Shown piece after piece: positions 1-9,006 of a DNA stretch of 34,951 nucleotides; the first letter of the stretch is position 1; the number at the start of each line of letters is the position of its first letter. Both the position numbers and the translations under genes were made by a program. This DNA is from JAAUQA01 sp036351435. GTDB taxonomy: Bacteria; Pseudomonadota; Gammaproteobacteria; Competibacterales; Competibacteraceae. Under the pieces are notes generated by a model, which was not told the DNA's origin, ran no database searches, and worked only from the letters and a program-made list of their open reading frames with translations. The DNA is taken from assembly GCA_036351435.1 (NCBI GenBank), contig JAZBPA010000246.1, forward strand, positions 1-34,951, given 5' to 3'.

Positions 1-699
1 ACCCGACTCGCCCCTAACTAGGAAAGTTGGTGCCTGAATTGCGGTTAAGAAAGCCAGCACCTGTTCTTCGGTTAGATACATCGGTGATTTCACCGTTAAG
101 CGTGGATCAGTGCGCCAACCAAGACCTGACCCCACTGATTTGGTCCCACGGGTGGCAATGATAACCGCCGCTTCATGCGAAAGGCCGGTAAATTCGTGAC
201 GGGCGCGCGCGGCTTCATCCACATCGACATAAACCGGCATGGCTTTCTGTTCCAGTCGGTCCATTTGGTTCATAGCGGTTGCCAATTGCGCTGGTCCTTC
301 GACGGGATTTCCGGATAATGGTCCCAGTCCCTCAATGAGGGCTAATTGCGTGACGCGTTCGGGAAAGGCCGCCGCCACGAAGCTGGCGATACCCGCGCCC
401 AAAGAATGTCCCAGCAACGCGAATCGCTGCCAGTGCAGTGCATCTGCTGCCGCTACAACATCCTGAATAAAATCGATGAAATGATAATGCATAGCTACCG
501 GGCGGTGCTCCGACAGTCCGTGACCGGGCAGATCTAATGCCACCAAGCGCACGCTGGTCAACATAGGCGCCAGACGATCGAAACTGGCCGCGTTGTCTAG
601 CCATCCGTGTAAAGCAAGTACGGGTAAAGCATCGACCGGACCCCAAGCGCGGGCGGCAAGCTTGAGAAAACGAGTGTTTAGTGTTAATTCTTCGGGCAT
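1..699 (-). CDS. alpha/beta hydrolase, partial (3' end beyond window)
   Basis: The reading frame is open from an ATG at 699 down to base 1, giving 233 residues with no stop, so the C-terminus lies outside the window. It reads as an alpha/beta-hydrolase fold enzyme. An oxyanion-region HGW (31-33) is followed by a DLPGHGLS strand-turn (56-63) and the nucleophile elbow GHSLG with Ser99. The HGWLDNAASFDRLAP stretch resembles the serine hydrolase-like (SERHL/MEST) group. The catalytic Asp and His should come later and only partly fall in view. The substrate cannot be told. It is divergent from parC with a 209-base gap. No strong ribosome binding site is visible before the ATG. The fold is secure, the function is not. 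Confidence 0.85.
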   Translation of the reverse strand, partial: MPEELTLNTRFLKLAARAWGPVDALPVLALHGWLDNAASFDRLAPMLTSVRLVALDLPGHGLSEHRPVAMHYHFIDFIQDVVAAADALHWQRFALLGHSLGAGIASFVAAAFPERVTQLALIEGLGPLSGNPVEGPAQLATAMNQMDRLEQKAMPVYVDVDEAARARHEFTGLSHEAAVIIATRGTKSVGSGLGWRTDPRLTVKSPMYLTEEQVLAFLTAIQAPTFLVRGESG

Positions 700-743
700 A
701 TAGAGTATCTGTTACCTGTGAGAAATTCGCGTTGAGACATTTA

Positions 744-772
744 TTGCCAAATAAAGATCACGACGGTATATA
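744..772 (+). promoter_or_regulatory. candidate sigma-70 promoter of parC
   Basis: TTGCCA at 744-749 and TATATA at 767-772 are separated by exactly 17 bases and point towards parC, leaving a leader of about 130 bases. The match is moderate and was found by eye only. The parC ribosome binding site AAGGA lies at 899-903, five bases before the ATG. Confidence 0.35.
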
Positions 773-908
773 TCGATCAGCCACAGTATTCGTTCGGTTT
801 CGCAAGTCACCGGTATCTTGGTCGCTCAGTGGCATTGAGTCGTAGCGCCAGGAACTCACAGATTTTACTCTATGAATTGTTGATCTTTTTTCTCCACCAA
901 GGAACCTT

Positions 909-3170
909 ATGTCCGCCATCCTGCCGCCGACCGAAGGCGTCGAACAAATTCCGCTCAAGACCTTCACCGAAAAAGCGTATCTGGATTATTCCATGTACGT
1001 GATTCTGGACCGCGCCCTGCCGCATATCGGCGACGGGTTGAAACCGGTACAACGGCGGATCATTTATGCCATGTCCGAGTTGGGCCTGACCGCCGCGAAT
1101 AAACATAAAAAATCCGCTCGAACCGTAGGCGATGTGCTAGGCAAATACCATCCGCACGGCGATGCCGCCTGTTATGAAGCGATGGTGCTCATGGCTCAGC
1201 CGTTTTCCTACCGCTATCCATTGATAGACGGCCAGGGCAACTGGGGTTCCAGCGACGATCCCAAATCGTTCGCCGCGATGCGCTATACCGAATCGCGCTT
1301 ATCCCCCTTCGCCCAGGTGCTGCTTGCCGAGTTAGGTCAAGGCACAGTGGACTGGACGGCCAATTTCGATGGCACCTTGGAAGAACCCATCCAACTCCCC
1401 GCCCGTTTGCCGCATGTGTTGTTGAACGGCACCAGCGGCATTGCCGTCGGCATGGCAACCGATATTCCGCCACATAATTTGCGCGAAATCGCAGCGGCTT
1501 GCGTGCAATTACTGGACGATCCGCAAACCGATATCGAAACACTTTGCGAACTGATCCAAGGGCCGGATTATCCGGGTGGTGCGGAGATCATTACCCCACC
1601 CGAGGAAATCCAACGACTCTACCAAACCGGCTACGGCACCGTGCGGATGCGCGCCTGTTTCGAGCGGGAAAACAGCGATGTGGTGATCACCGCACTGCCC
1701 CATCAAACCTCGGGAGCGCGAGTGTTGGAGCAGATCGCCGCGCAGATGAACGCCAAGAAATTGCCGATGGTGGAGGATTTACGAGATGAATCTGATCACG
1801 AAAACCCCATTCGATTGGTGATTACACTGCGCTCCAATCGGGTGGACAGCACCTCGTTAATGGATCATCTATTCGCTACCACCGATCTGGAACGCAGTTA
1901 TCGCATCAACCTCAACATGATTGGGCTGGATGGCCGACCGCAGGTCAAAAATCTGCGCGATATTCTGACTGAATGGTTGCAATATCGGTTGATCACCGTG
2001 CGCCGTCGCTTGCAATTTCGCTTGGATCGAGTAGAGCATCGGTTGCATTTGTTGGAAGGCTTGTTGATCGCTTTTCTCAATCTGGACGAAGTGATTCGGA
2101 TTATCCGCAGCGTAGACCATCCCAAAGCCGCGCTGATCAGTCGTTTCGGTCTATCCGAGACCCAAGCCGATGCGGTGCTGGAAACCCGCTTACGGCAACT
2201 GGCGCGCTTGGAGGAAATGAAAATCCGCGCCGAACAGGACGAACTGGGCAAGGAGCAGGCCGAATTGCAAACCTTGCTGAGTTCGGACAGCCGATTGAAA
2301 AGTCTGATCCGCCGGGAAATCCAGCAGGATGCCGCCGAATACGGCGATGCGCGCCGCTCCCAATTAGTGGCACGGCGACCCGCCCAAGCCATGGATGAAA
2401 CCAGCCTGACGCCCAGCGAACCGATAGTCGTGGTGCTATCGCAAAAAGGTTGGGTACGGGCCGCGAAAAAAGAAATTGATGCGGAAACACTGAGCTACAA
2501 GGCCGGCGATGGCTTTTTGCGCCAAGCCCAGGGCCGCAGCAATCAATCAGCGGTATTCTTGGATTCCACCGGCCGCAGCTACGCGCTGCCCGCACATACG
2601 CTAGCTTCGGCGCGGGGTTACGGAGAACCGTTGACGGGGCGCTTCAGTCCACCGGATGGGGCACGCTTCGTGAGCGTTCTGTTGGATAATCCAGAGACAT
2701 GTTATCTCTTGGCATCCGACGCCGGCTATGGCTTTATCTGCACGATTGAGGATTTGCTGGGCAGGAATAAAGCCGGCAAGGTGGTGCTGAATTTGTCGCC
2801 GGGTGCTCAACCACTGTTGCCAGTGCCTGTCGCTGACCCGGAACAGGATAGTTTATTGGCTGTTTCCAGTGACGGTCATCTGCTGGTTTATCCGGTACAC
2901 GAGTTACCCCGGATGGCCAAGGGCAAAGGCAATCGAATCATCAGCCTGCCCACTGCGCGGTCGTCCGAGCAGCAACCTACGCTAGTCGCGCTGCTGTGTG
3001 CCGGCCCCGAAGCGAGTGTGGTGTTCCAATGTGGCAAACGCCAGCTGACCTTAAAACCTGCCGATTGGGCGCTGTATAACGGCAAACGTGGACAACGCGG
3101 AAAAACCTTACCGCGAGGCTTTCAGCGGGTGGAAAAGCTCTTCCTAGAAATCTTAGGATCCATGGGGTGA
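909..3170 (+). CDS. parC: DNA topoisomerase IV subunit A
   Basis: ParC is the DNA-cutting and rejoining subunit of topoisomerase IV, which decatenates daughter chromosomes with ParE. The 753 residues match the usual ParC length (E. coli about 752). The breakage-reunion domain opens the protein, with the catalytic tyrosine in RYTESRL (Tyr126). A coiled-coil tower and a C-terminal beta-pinwheel domain follow. The quinolone-determining helix reads HPHGDAACYE (81-90). The position of E. coli Ser80 is therefore Ala86 here (codon 1164-1166), while the acidic Glu90 is kept. The ATG at 909 is preceded by AAGGA at a spacing of five. parE is not adjacent. The identity over GyrA rests on the length and on the PDDPKSFAAMRYTE-like core typical of ParC. 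Confidence 0.97.
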   Translation: MSAILPPTEGVEQIPLKTFTEKAYLDYSMYVILDRALPHIGDGLKPVQRRIIYAMSELGLTAANKHKKSARTVGDVLGKYHPHGDAACYEAMVLMAQPFSYRYPLIDGQGNWGSSDDPKSFAAMRYTESRLSPFAQVLLAELGQGTVDWTANFDGTLEEPIQLPARLPHVLLNGTSGIAVGMATDIPPHNLREIAAACVQLLDDPQTDIETLCELIQGPDYPGGAEIITPPEEIQRLYQTGYGTVRMRACFERENSDVVITALPHQTSGARVLEQIAAQMNAKKLPMVEDLRDESDHENPIRLVITLRSNRVDSTSLMDHLFATTDLERSYRINLNMIGLDGRPQVKNLRDILTEWLQYRLITVRRRLQFRLDRVEHRLHLLEGLLIAFLNLDEVIRIIRSVDHPKAALISRFGLSETQADAVLETRLRQLARLEEMKIRAEQDELGKEQAELQTLLSSDSRLKSLIRREIQQDAAEYGDARRSQLVARRPAQAMDETSLTPSEPIVVVLSQKGWVRAAKKEIDAETLSYKAGDGFLRQAQGRSNQSAVFLDSTGRSYALPAHTLASARGYGEPLTGRFSPPDGARFVSVLLDNPETCYLLASDAGYGFICTIEDLLGRNKAGKVVLNLSPGAQPLLPVPVADPEQDSLLAVSSDGHLLVYPVHELPRMAKGKGNRIISLPTARSSEQQPTLVALLCAGPEASVVFQCGKRQLTLKPADWALYNGKRGQRGKTLPRGFQRVEKLFLEILGSMG

Positions 3171-3522
3171 GTCAGTGTAGTAGGCTGAACTGCTTTAAGC
3201 ACGCAAGCCTTCAGCAACAGGCCAGGTATATGGGATATATGGCAGCAATCCTGTTCCTTGGCGCATCAAACAGACAACCTTGCAAAACGGGAAGAGACCA
3301 TATACGTTCACCAGAGTGAGCAGGATAAAAACAAGACACTAGAAACGGTTTTCAAGACCTTGCCTAGAAGGTATGAAGGGATCGTGTTGATCGGAGATCG
3401 TAGTCAGTTTCATTTTCCCATGAAGCAAGGTCAGCACGACAGATCCGAGGACCAGTTTAAGATTTTTATGCCCATTTGGGCATTTTTGAAATTTTGAGAA
3501 CCCCGATTTCGCTGAGCACCCC
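3171..3522. other. 352-base gap with no convincing gene
   Basis: A 79-codon open frame (3258-3497, plus) lies here, but it resembles no family I know and has no clear ribosome binding site. It also runs through a terminator-like hairpin, so I do not call it a gene. The stretch otherwise carries only the weak inverted repeat GCTGAA/TTCAGC (3184-3215) after parC and the hairpin listed separately. Confidence 0.5.
3468..3487 (+). terminator. possible Rho-independent terminator upstream of haloperoxidase gene
   Basis: ATGCCC and GGGCAT form a 6-bp stem around the loop ATTT (3468-3483), and the last T begins a run of five T. The stem is short, so this is a weak terminator candidate. It would stop read-through from parC about 40 bases before the haloperoxidase start. 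Confidence 0.4.
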
Positions 3523-5268
3523 ATGGATAACAAAGATAACACCCAAGAAAGCATACAAACGTCATCTCCTTGCCCCAGCCTAACCTCAGATAATTTACTC
3601 TTGTCCCGTCGTCGTTTCTTTCAAGCTGCCGGTGGGTCGGGATTATTAGCACTAACCGGTGGAGTGGGAACGGTGGGTGTTGTAGCTATGCCTGCAGTTG
3701 TTAAAGCTGAGGAATTAGGCCCGTTAAATATCAGTAGGCGACGCTACGAAGAGTATTGGTTACGCAGTCAGTCCGCGCGATCACATTTCTTTGCCGGTCA
3801 ACCACCCCAACTGTGCAATGATGATGAGGCGTTATACGCTGATAAGCGGGCCAATTTTTCCAAATGTTTGCCTCATAATGATCTGGGCGAAGTTGATCCG
3901 GCTGCTTATCAGTCCTTAAATACCGCGTTAGCCACCGGTAGTCCTGCCGATTTTGACGCGATCACGCTAGCTTCAGAGGCAGGCTTAAACAGCGGCCAAC
4001 GATTAGCTAATCCGCAAGCAGCTTATGCCTTTGAAATGACCGGCATTGGCAGTCATGCTACCCGCATCCCGCCAGCACCAGCCTTTGTCAGTGCGGAAAT
4101 GGCGGCGGAAATGGCGGAAGTCTATTGGCAAGCGCTAACCCGCGATGTACCCCACAGCGACTATTTATTCGATCCACAGATCGCCGCAGCGGTGGATGAT
4201 CTCAATCGTTTGTCGGTCATTATCGGGCCGACGTCGAATGCTCAAGTAACCCCGGATACGTTGTTTCGGGGGATGACGCCGGGTGACCTGATTGGACCGT
4301 ACGTCAGTCAGTTTCTGTGGTTGCCAATTCCCTACGGTATGGCAACGATTGACCAGCAATACCGTTTTCCGTCGACGGGCGTCGATTTCATGCTTGATTA
4401 CGACGAGTGGCTAGCGATACAACGCGGCGCCTTACCCACCGCCGCGCTGCAATTTCAAGCGGCGCCGCGTTATATTCTGACTAATCGGGATCTTGGGGAA
4501 TATGTGCATGTCGACTTTCCATTTCAGGCGTTTTTCAATGCTGCGTTGATCATGTTCAATTTTGGCCCCGAAGCCTTGGCCCTGGAAAATCCTTATCGCG
4601 ATTCGTTTACCCAGGATGGTTTCGTCACCTTCGGCTTGCCGGATATCAATCATCTGGTAACCAAAGCGGCGGGCGTCGCGATGAAAAGCGCTTGGCATCA
4701 GAAATGGTTGGTGCATCGGCGCTTGCGTCCAGAAATGTATGCCGGTCGTATTGAGAATCAACGGCTGGGTAACAAAAATTACGGCATTGCTGCCGAATTG
4801 CTGGATTCCGCAGCCGTTGCGCAAGCAGTTTCCCGTAATGGCCACGCATTGCTTCCGCTGGCCTATCCAGAAGGATCACCGACTCATCCGGCCTACCCAG
4901 CAGGCCATGCGGTATTTTCGGGTGCTTGCGCCACCGTATTGAAGGCGTTGTTCAACGAAGATTTCGTGATCCCAAATCCAGTGCGCCCAACGCCCGACGG
5001 CACAGCCTTGGAACCATTGTCGGACGCTGTTGATCTCAGTTTGGGTGGCGAAATCAATAAGCTGGCGAGCAATATTCCACTGGCACGCGACGCTGCAGGC
5101 GTGCATTATCGGTCCGATGGCAGCCAGGGATTATTAGCTGGTGAGCAGCAAGCTATCGGTATCTTGCAGGATTACAGTAAAACCTATACTGAAGCTTTCG
5201 CTGGTTTTACCCTGACTCGTTTCGACGGTACCCCCATTTCCATCATCAACGGTGAAGTCTTTCAATAA
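3523..5268 (+). CDS. vanadium-dependent haloperoxidase, Tat-exported
   Basis: This family uses vanadate and peroxide to oxidise bromide, iodide or chloride to hypohalous acid. The 581-residue length is close to the red-algal and cyanobacterial bromoperoxidases (about 595). A twin-arginine signal SRRRFF (28-33) precedes a hydrophobic stretch, so the folded enzyme is probably sent to the periplasm. The vanadate pocket is recognisable: Lys394 and Arg402 (KWLVHRRLRP, eight apart as in bromoperoxidases), His455, Gly461-His462 in HPAYPAGHA, then Arg522 and His528 in ARDAAGVHY. The conserved pocket serine (SGH) is Ala460 here. The halide preference cannot be read from the sequence. It sits alone, 21 bases before rnr. 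An acid phosphatase of the same PAP2 fold is the alternative, but length and spacing favour a haloperoxidase. Confidence 0.92.
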   Translation: MDNKDNTQESIQTSSPCPSLTSDNLLLSRRRFFQAAGGSGLLALTGGVGTVGVVAMPAVVKAEELGPLNISRRRYEEYWLRSQSARSHFFAGQPPQLCNDDEALYADKRANFSKCLPHNDLGEVDPAAYQSLNTALATGSPADFDAITLASEAGLNSGQRLANPQAAYAFEMTGIGSHATRIPPAPAFVSAEMAAEMAEVYWQALTRDVPHSDYLFDPQIAAAVDDLNRLSVIIGPTSNAQVTPDTLFRGMTPGDLIGPYVSQFLWLPIPYGMATIDQQYRFPSTGVDFMLDYDEWLAIQRGALPTAALQFQAAPRYILTNRDLGEYVHVDFPFQAFFNAALIMFNFGPEALALENPYRDSFTQDGFVTFGLPDINHLVTKAAGVAMKSAWHQKWLVHRRLRPEMYAGRIENQRLGNKNYGIAAELLDSAAVAQAVSRNGHALLPLAYPEGSPTHPAYPAGHAVFSGACATVLKALFNEDFVIPNPVRPTPDGTALEPLSDAVDLSLGGEINKLASNIPLARDAAGVHYRSDGSQGLLAGEQQAIGILQDYSKTYTEAFAGFTLTRFDGTPISIINGEVFQ

Positions 5269-5289
5269 ACCGCCTATGCATAACCACTC

Positions 5290-7545
5290 ATGAGCAAAAC
5301 TAAACGCCAGCGAGCCTGGCGCCAGAGCGATCCGCTGCTCGAACGGGAACAAGAAAAGTACGGTCGCGCTATTCCCAGCCGCGAATTTATAATTGAGCTC
5401 CTAGAAAAAAAAGGCGCTCCGCTTACCCGAGAAGAGCTGTACGACGAATTGCAGCTGAAGGATGAGTGGGAAATCGAGGCATTGCGCCGCCGTCTACGTG
5501 CTATGGAACGGGACGGTCAGCTAATCCGCAACCGCCGGCGAGGCTATGGGTTGATCAGCAAAATGGATTTAGTCCCCGGACGAGTGATCGGCCATCCCGA
5601 AGGATACGGCTTTCTCGCTCCCGATACCGGCGGCGATGATCTTTATATCTCTCCGCATCAGATGCGCTCCCTGTTGCACGGCGATCGTGCCGTAATGCGT
5701 GTAGCTGGTGTCGATCACCGGGGCCGTCGCGAAGGTGCGCTGGTGGAAATTCTGGAGCGTAACACCCAACGGGTGGTCGGGCGATTTTTCCAGGAACGCG
5801 GCCTTGGTTTTGTCGTGCCGGACAACCGGCGGGTTAACCAGGACATTATGGTGCCCCCGGAGTATCAAGACGAGGTACAACCCGGTCAGATCGTCATCGT
5901 CGAGATCGTTGAACAGCCCAACAAGCGCAGCCGCCCTATCGGTCGTATAAAAGAAGTATTGGGCGATCACATGGCGCCCGGCATGGAAGTGGAAATCGCG
6001 ATTGTCAGTCACGATATTCCCATAGAATGGCCGGAAGAGGTGTTGGAGGAAACTCAACAGTTTAGCGATGAGGTACCCGAAACTGCTAAACGGGAACGTT
6101 GGGATCTACGCCATCTTCCATTGGTGACCATCGACGGGATTACCGCGCGCGATTTCGACGATGCGGTGTATTGTGAAAAACGCGGCCAAAACTGGCGCTT
6201 GCTGGTCGCTATTGCCGATGTCTCTTGGTATGTCCAACCCGGCACGGCGCTGGATAAAGAAGCTCATCTGCGAGGCAACTCGGTGTATTTCCCGGATCGG
6301 GCTGTTCCTATGCTGCCGGAGGCGCTATCGAATGGACTGTGTTCACTCAATCCAGAAGTAGACCGACTTTGTCTGGTCTGCGATATGACTCTTAATTCCG
6401 AAGGCAGCATTATCCGCTCTCGCTTTGTAGAAGCAGTGATGCGTTCTCACGCCCGTTTGACTTACGATACCGTCGCCTCCATTTTGGTAGACCGGCATAG
6501 CGCCGTTCGCGCTGAACATGAACCACTGCTGCCGCATTTAGATAATCTATACGCACTTTACGCTATCTTGCAGCAAGCCCGCGAACAACGCGGCACGATT
6601 GATTTTGACACCCAAGAAACGGTTATTGAATACGGGGCGGATCGCAAAATTGAACGGATTGTCCCGACTACTCGCAACGATGCACATCGGTTAATCGAAG
6701 AGTGCATGATCATCGCTAACGTGGCGGCGGCTCGTTTTCTGCGTCGGCACCGTATCCCGGCGTTGTATCGGGTACATGAAGGACCAACCCTAGGGAAATT
6801 GGAAAAGTTGCGCGGTTTCCTCAAGGAATTGGGCCTGCAGCTAGGCGGTGGGGATGAACCGACCTCTAAGGATTACGCCCAGTTGTTGCAACGGGTGAAC
6901 ACCCGCCCCGATGCCTCCTTGATTCAAACCGTGTTGCTGCGTTCGCTGTCTCAGGCGGTGTACAGTCCGGCTAAACTCGGGCATTTCGGCCTGGCACATG
7001 AGTCTTACGCGCATTTCACCTCGCCCATTCGGCGTTACCCGGATTTGCTGGTGCATCGCGCCATCCGGCATGTCTTGCATGGCGGCAACGCCAAGGATTT
7101 CAGCTATTCACTCTTGAACATGGTTGGCTTGGGTGAGCACTGTTCCATGACTGAACGGCGTGCCGACGATGCGACCCGGGATGCGGTGGAATGGCTGAAA
7201 TGTGAATTCATGCTGGATAAGGTCGGCGAAGTGTTCGACGGTGTGGTTGCGGCGGTAACTGCTTTCGGGCTGTTTGTAAAACTACAGGAAGTCTTCGTAG
7301 AAGGCTTGGTACACGTCACGGCGTTACGCAACGATTATTATCATTTCGACCCCATCGGTCACCGATTACGGGGCGAACGCAGCGGCCAAGTTTATCGATT
7401 AGGCGATCCGCTGCGGGTAAAAGTTGTCCGGGTGGATTTGGACGAACGCAAAATCGATTTTGAATTGGTCGGTACGCGTAAAGATGCGGCCAAGAACCTG
7501 AAGGATACCGCCAAGAAAAAACGGCGGCGAGGGAAAGGGAGCTGA
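5290..7545 (+). CDS. rnr: ribonuclease R
   Basis: RNase R is a processive 3'-to-5' exoribonuclease that degrades structured RNA and helps rRNA and tmRNA quality control. The 751-residue protein has an N-terminal winged-helix segment (about 25-90), two cold-shock-like domains (about 90-235), the RNB catalytic domain and an S1 domain near 650-735 (GEVFDGVV...GLFVKL). The metal-binding acid cluster DFDD is at 288-291. The tail is lysine/arginine rich, as usual for RNase R rather than RNase II. E. coli RNase R is somewhat longer (813). The TGA of rnr shares its A with the ATG of rlmB, so the two are translationally coupled, the same rnr-rlmB pairing as in E. coli. No good ribosome binding site is seen before the ATG. 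Confidence 0.96.
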   Translation: MSKTKRQRAWRQSDPLLEREQEKYGRAIPSREFIIELLEKKGAPLTREELYDELQLKDEWEIEALRRRLRAMERDGQLIRNRRRGYGLISKMDLVPGRVIGHPEGYGFLAPDTGGDDLYISPHQMRSLLHGDRAVMRVAGVDHRGRREGALVEILERNTQRVVGRFFQERGLGFVVPDNRRVNQDIMVPPEYQDEVQPGQIVIVEIVEQPNKRSRPIGRIKEVLGDHMAPGMEVEIAIVSHDIPIEWPEEVLEETQQFSDEVPETAKRERWDLRHLPLVTIDGITARDFDDAVYCEKRGQNWRLLVAIADVSWYVQPGTALDKEAHLRGNSVYFPDRAVPMLPEALSNGLCSLNPEVDRLCLVCDMTLNSEGSIIRSRFVEAVMRSHARLTYDTVASILVDRHSAVRAEHEPLLPHLDNLYALYAILQQAREQRGTIDFDTQETVIEYGADRKIERIVPTTRNDAHRLIEECMIIANVAAARFLRRHRIPALYRVHEGPTLGKLEKLRGFLKELGLQLGGGDEPTSKDYAQLLQRVNTRPDASLIQTVLLRSLSQAVYSPAKLGHFGLAHESYAHFTSPIRRYPDLLVHRAIRHVLHGGNAKDFSYSLLNMVGLGEHCSMTERRADDATRDAVEWLKCEFMLDKVGEVFDGVVAAVTAFGLFVKLQEVFVEGLVHVTALRNDYYHFDPIGHRLRGERSGQVYRLGDPLRVKVVRVDLDERKIDFELVGTRKDAAKNLKDTAKKKRRRGKGS

Positions 7546-8309
7546 TGGCGGATCAGGAACAATGGCTGTCCGGTTTACACGCCGTGACAGCCGCGCTGCG
7601 GAATCATCCTGAACGGTTGGAGAGTATCCGGGTAGAACGTCGCCGTCGAGACGCTCGTATACGAGGCCTGTTGGAGGAAGCGGAACGGTGCGGTGTGTCG
7701 GTGCGCTTTACTGATCGCGACGAATTAGATCGATTAAGCCAACAGACCCGTCATCAAGGCGTGGTTGCTCGTTACGCCGGTTCCACCGCGACGGTTCGGG
7801 ATGAAAGTGATTTGCCGGCATTGTTAGATGCCGTGCAAGGTCCGCCTTTATTGCTGGTTTTAGATAGCGTGCAAGATCCACATAATTTAGGTGCTTGTCT
7901 ACGCAGCGCCGATGCGGCTGGCGTACATGCGGTGTTGGCCCCTGCGGATCGAGCAGCGGGACTGACTGCCACGGTACGTAAAGTGGCTAGCGGGGCGGCG
8001 GAAAGCGTTCCCTTTATCCAAGTCACCAATCTAGCCCGTGCAATGCGTCAGCTGCAAGAACAGGGATTGTGGTTTATTGGCGCTGCTAGTGAAGCCGAAC
8101 AAAGCCTTTATGCGGTGGATTTTACTGGTCCGGTAGCCCTGGTAATGGGTGCGGAAGAAAAAGGCTTACGAAGACTGACCCGAGAGACCTGCGATGTATT
8201 GGCGCACATTCCGATGGCGGGTAACGTCGAGAGTCTCAATGTGTCAGTCGCGGCGGGCGTTTTTTTATTCGAAGCAGTGCGCCAGCGTACGGCTGCTGGC
8301 AGCGGCTGA
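7545..8309 (+). CDS. rlmB: 23S rRNA (guanosine-2251-2'-O)-methyltransferase
   Basis: RlmB uses SAM to methylate the ribose of G2251 in the peptidyl-transferase P-loop of 23S rRNA. The 254-residue protein has an N-terminal substrate-binding domain followed by the SpoU/TrmH knotted domain. The three SPOUT motifs are visible: NLGACLRSADAAG near 116-128, LVMGAEEKGLRR near 199-210, and IPMAGNVESLNVSVAAG near 222-238. It overlaps rnr by one base (TGATG), which indicates an operon. The length fits the family (E. coli 243). Confidence 0.95.
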   Translation: MADQEQWLSGLHAVTAALRNHPERLESIRVERRRRDARIRGLLEEAERCGVSVRFTDRDELDRLSQQTRHQGVVARYAGSTATVRDESDLPALLDAVQGPPLLLVLDSVQDPHNLGACLRSADAAGVHAVLAPADRAAGLTATVRKVASGAAESVPFIQVTNLARAMRQLQEQGLWFIGAASEAEQSLYAVDFTGPVALVMGAEEKGLRRLTRETCDVLAHIPMAGNVESLNVSVAAGVFLFEAVRQRTAAGSG

Positions 8310-8537
8310 AGACTGGCAGGACTTAACGCAGCTCGTGCCAGAGGACGCCGTGAATATGTCCCTATAGGCTTGCCGACGGTCGTCCGGACCGTCGACACCT
8401 CTGTCTACGAGCGACGCAAGTCCCGAGTATGTGTCAGTCCTAGATGCATTGAGCGGACGTGCCATAAGCAGCACGCTGGGAGGCGTGCGTAGCGAATGTG
8501 TGCAGGACAGCACACTTGAGCGGTGCTGGCACTCCGT
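8310..8537. other. convergent gap between rlmB and nifZ
   Basis: About 228 bases lie between the ends of rlmB (plus) and nifZ (minus). Short frames on both strands are not supported by any family resemblance or start signal. The stretch holds the palindromic repeat listed separately and no T-rich terminator that I can see. Confidence 0.6.
8345..8402. repeat. palindromic intergenic repeat (REP-like)
   Basis: CGACGGTC (8374-8381) and GACCGTCG (8387-8394) make a perfect 8-bp stem with a 5-base loop. It is preceded by GCCGTGAATATGTCCCTATAG and followed by ACACCT. The general form (GTGAA...GTCC..., then a GACGG hairpin, then ACACC) resembles a dispersed intergenic repeat I recall from several gammaproteobacterial genomes, but only one copy is visible here. 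It may act as a bidirectional end signal for the converging rlmB and nif transcripts. Confidence 0.4.
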
Positions 8538-8993
8538 TCAAAATGCATCATCACTAGCGGATTCCAAGACACTTTCCGGCACTTGCAGTACCCGCTCTTC
8601 CGCGAAGCGGACGTGATACTGAACCCCTCCGGGCTGATCGCGCAGCACTTTTTCGATCTGGCCGCTTTGCTCAGCAGGCATAACCACCCGGCCCGCAACC
8701 GCGAGCGGTATACGGGTGCGGACCCATTCATGAAATTCAAACTGATTAGGGACCCACGGCGCATCTACGGGGATTAGCTCCTGTTCCCGACATCCCACTA
8801 AGCGCGATTCATCGTGCTGAAAAAGCACTGCATAGATGACTTGGTCCTGCAAGAATCGGCCGATGTCGCGTACCAAACCGGTACTACCACGCCGCACCAA
8901 CAGATCGCCGCGACTTAGGCCGGGATAGGTGCCGTCGTTGCGGATATTGCGAGTCACCCGCACCTCGGCACCGTAGTCAAATTGAGGTCGCAT
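8538..8993 (-). CDS. nifZ: nitrogen fixation protein NifZ
   Basis: NifZ helps mature the P-cluster of the nitrogenase MoFe protein. The 151-residue product carries the family signature: VTRNIRNDGTYPG (14-26), a LLVRRGSTG stretch and VGCREQELIPVDAPWVP. The C-terminal half after residue 90 is less conserved and resembles a short second module (YHVRFAEERVLQVPE), seen in many NifZ proteins. The ATG at 8993 is preceded by AGAGA at a spacing of five. It is the last gene of the nifVWZ run and is separated from nifW by a 111-base stretch rich in dyad symmetry, so its expression may be set apart from nifV and nifW. Confidence 0.93.
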   Translation of the reverse strand: MRPQFDYGAEVRVTRNIRNDGTYPGLSRGDLLVRRGSTGLVRDIGRFLQDQVIYAVLFQHDESRLVGCREQELIPVDAPWVPNQFEFHEWVRTRIPLAVAGRVVMPAEQSGQIEKVLRDQPGGVQYHVRFAEERVLQVPESVLESASDDAF

Positions 8994-9006
8994 GAGAGTC
9001 TCTATA

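Noticed and set aside
1898..2392. 164-codon minus-strand frame inside parC
   Set aside because: Shadow of a strongly conserved gene; composition is Arg/Ser-rich and has no known family.
3184..3215. GCTGAA/TTCAGC inverted repeat after parC
   Set aside because: Short stem, long loop and no T-run; not supported as the parC terminator.
8405..8764. 119-codon minus-strand frame downstream of and inside nifZ
   Set aside because: Overlaps nifZ in another frame and has no homology that I recognise.
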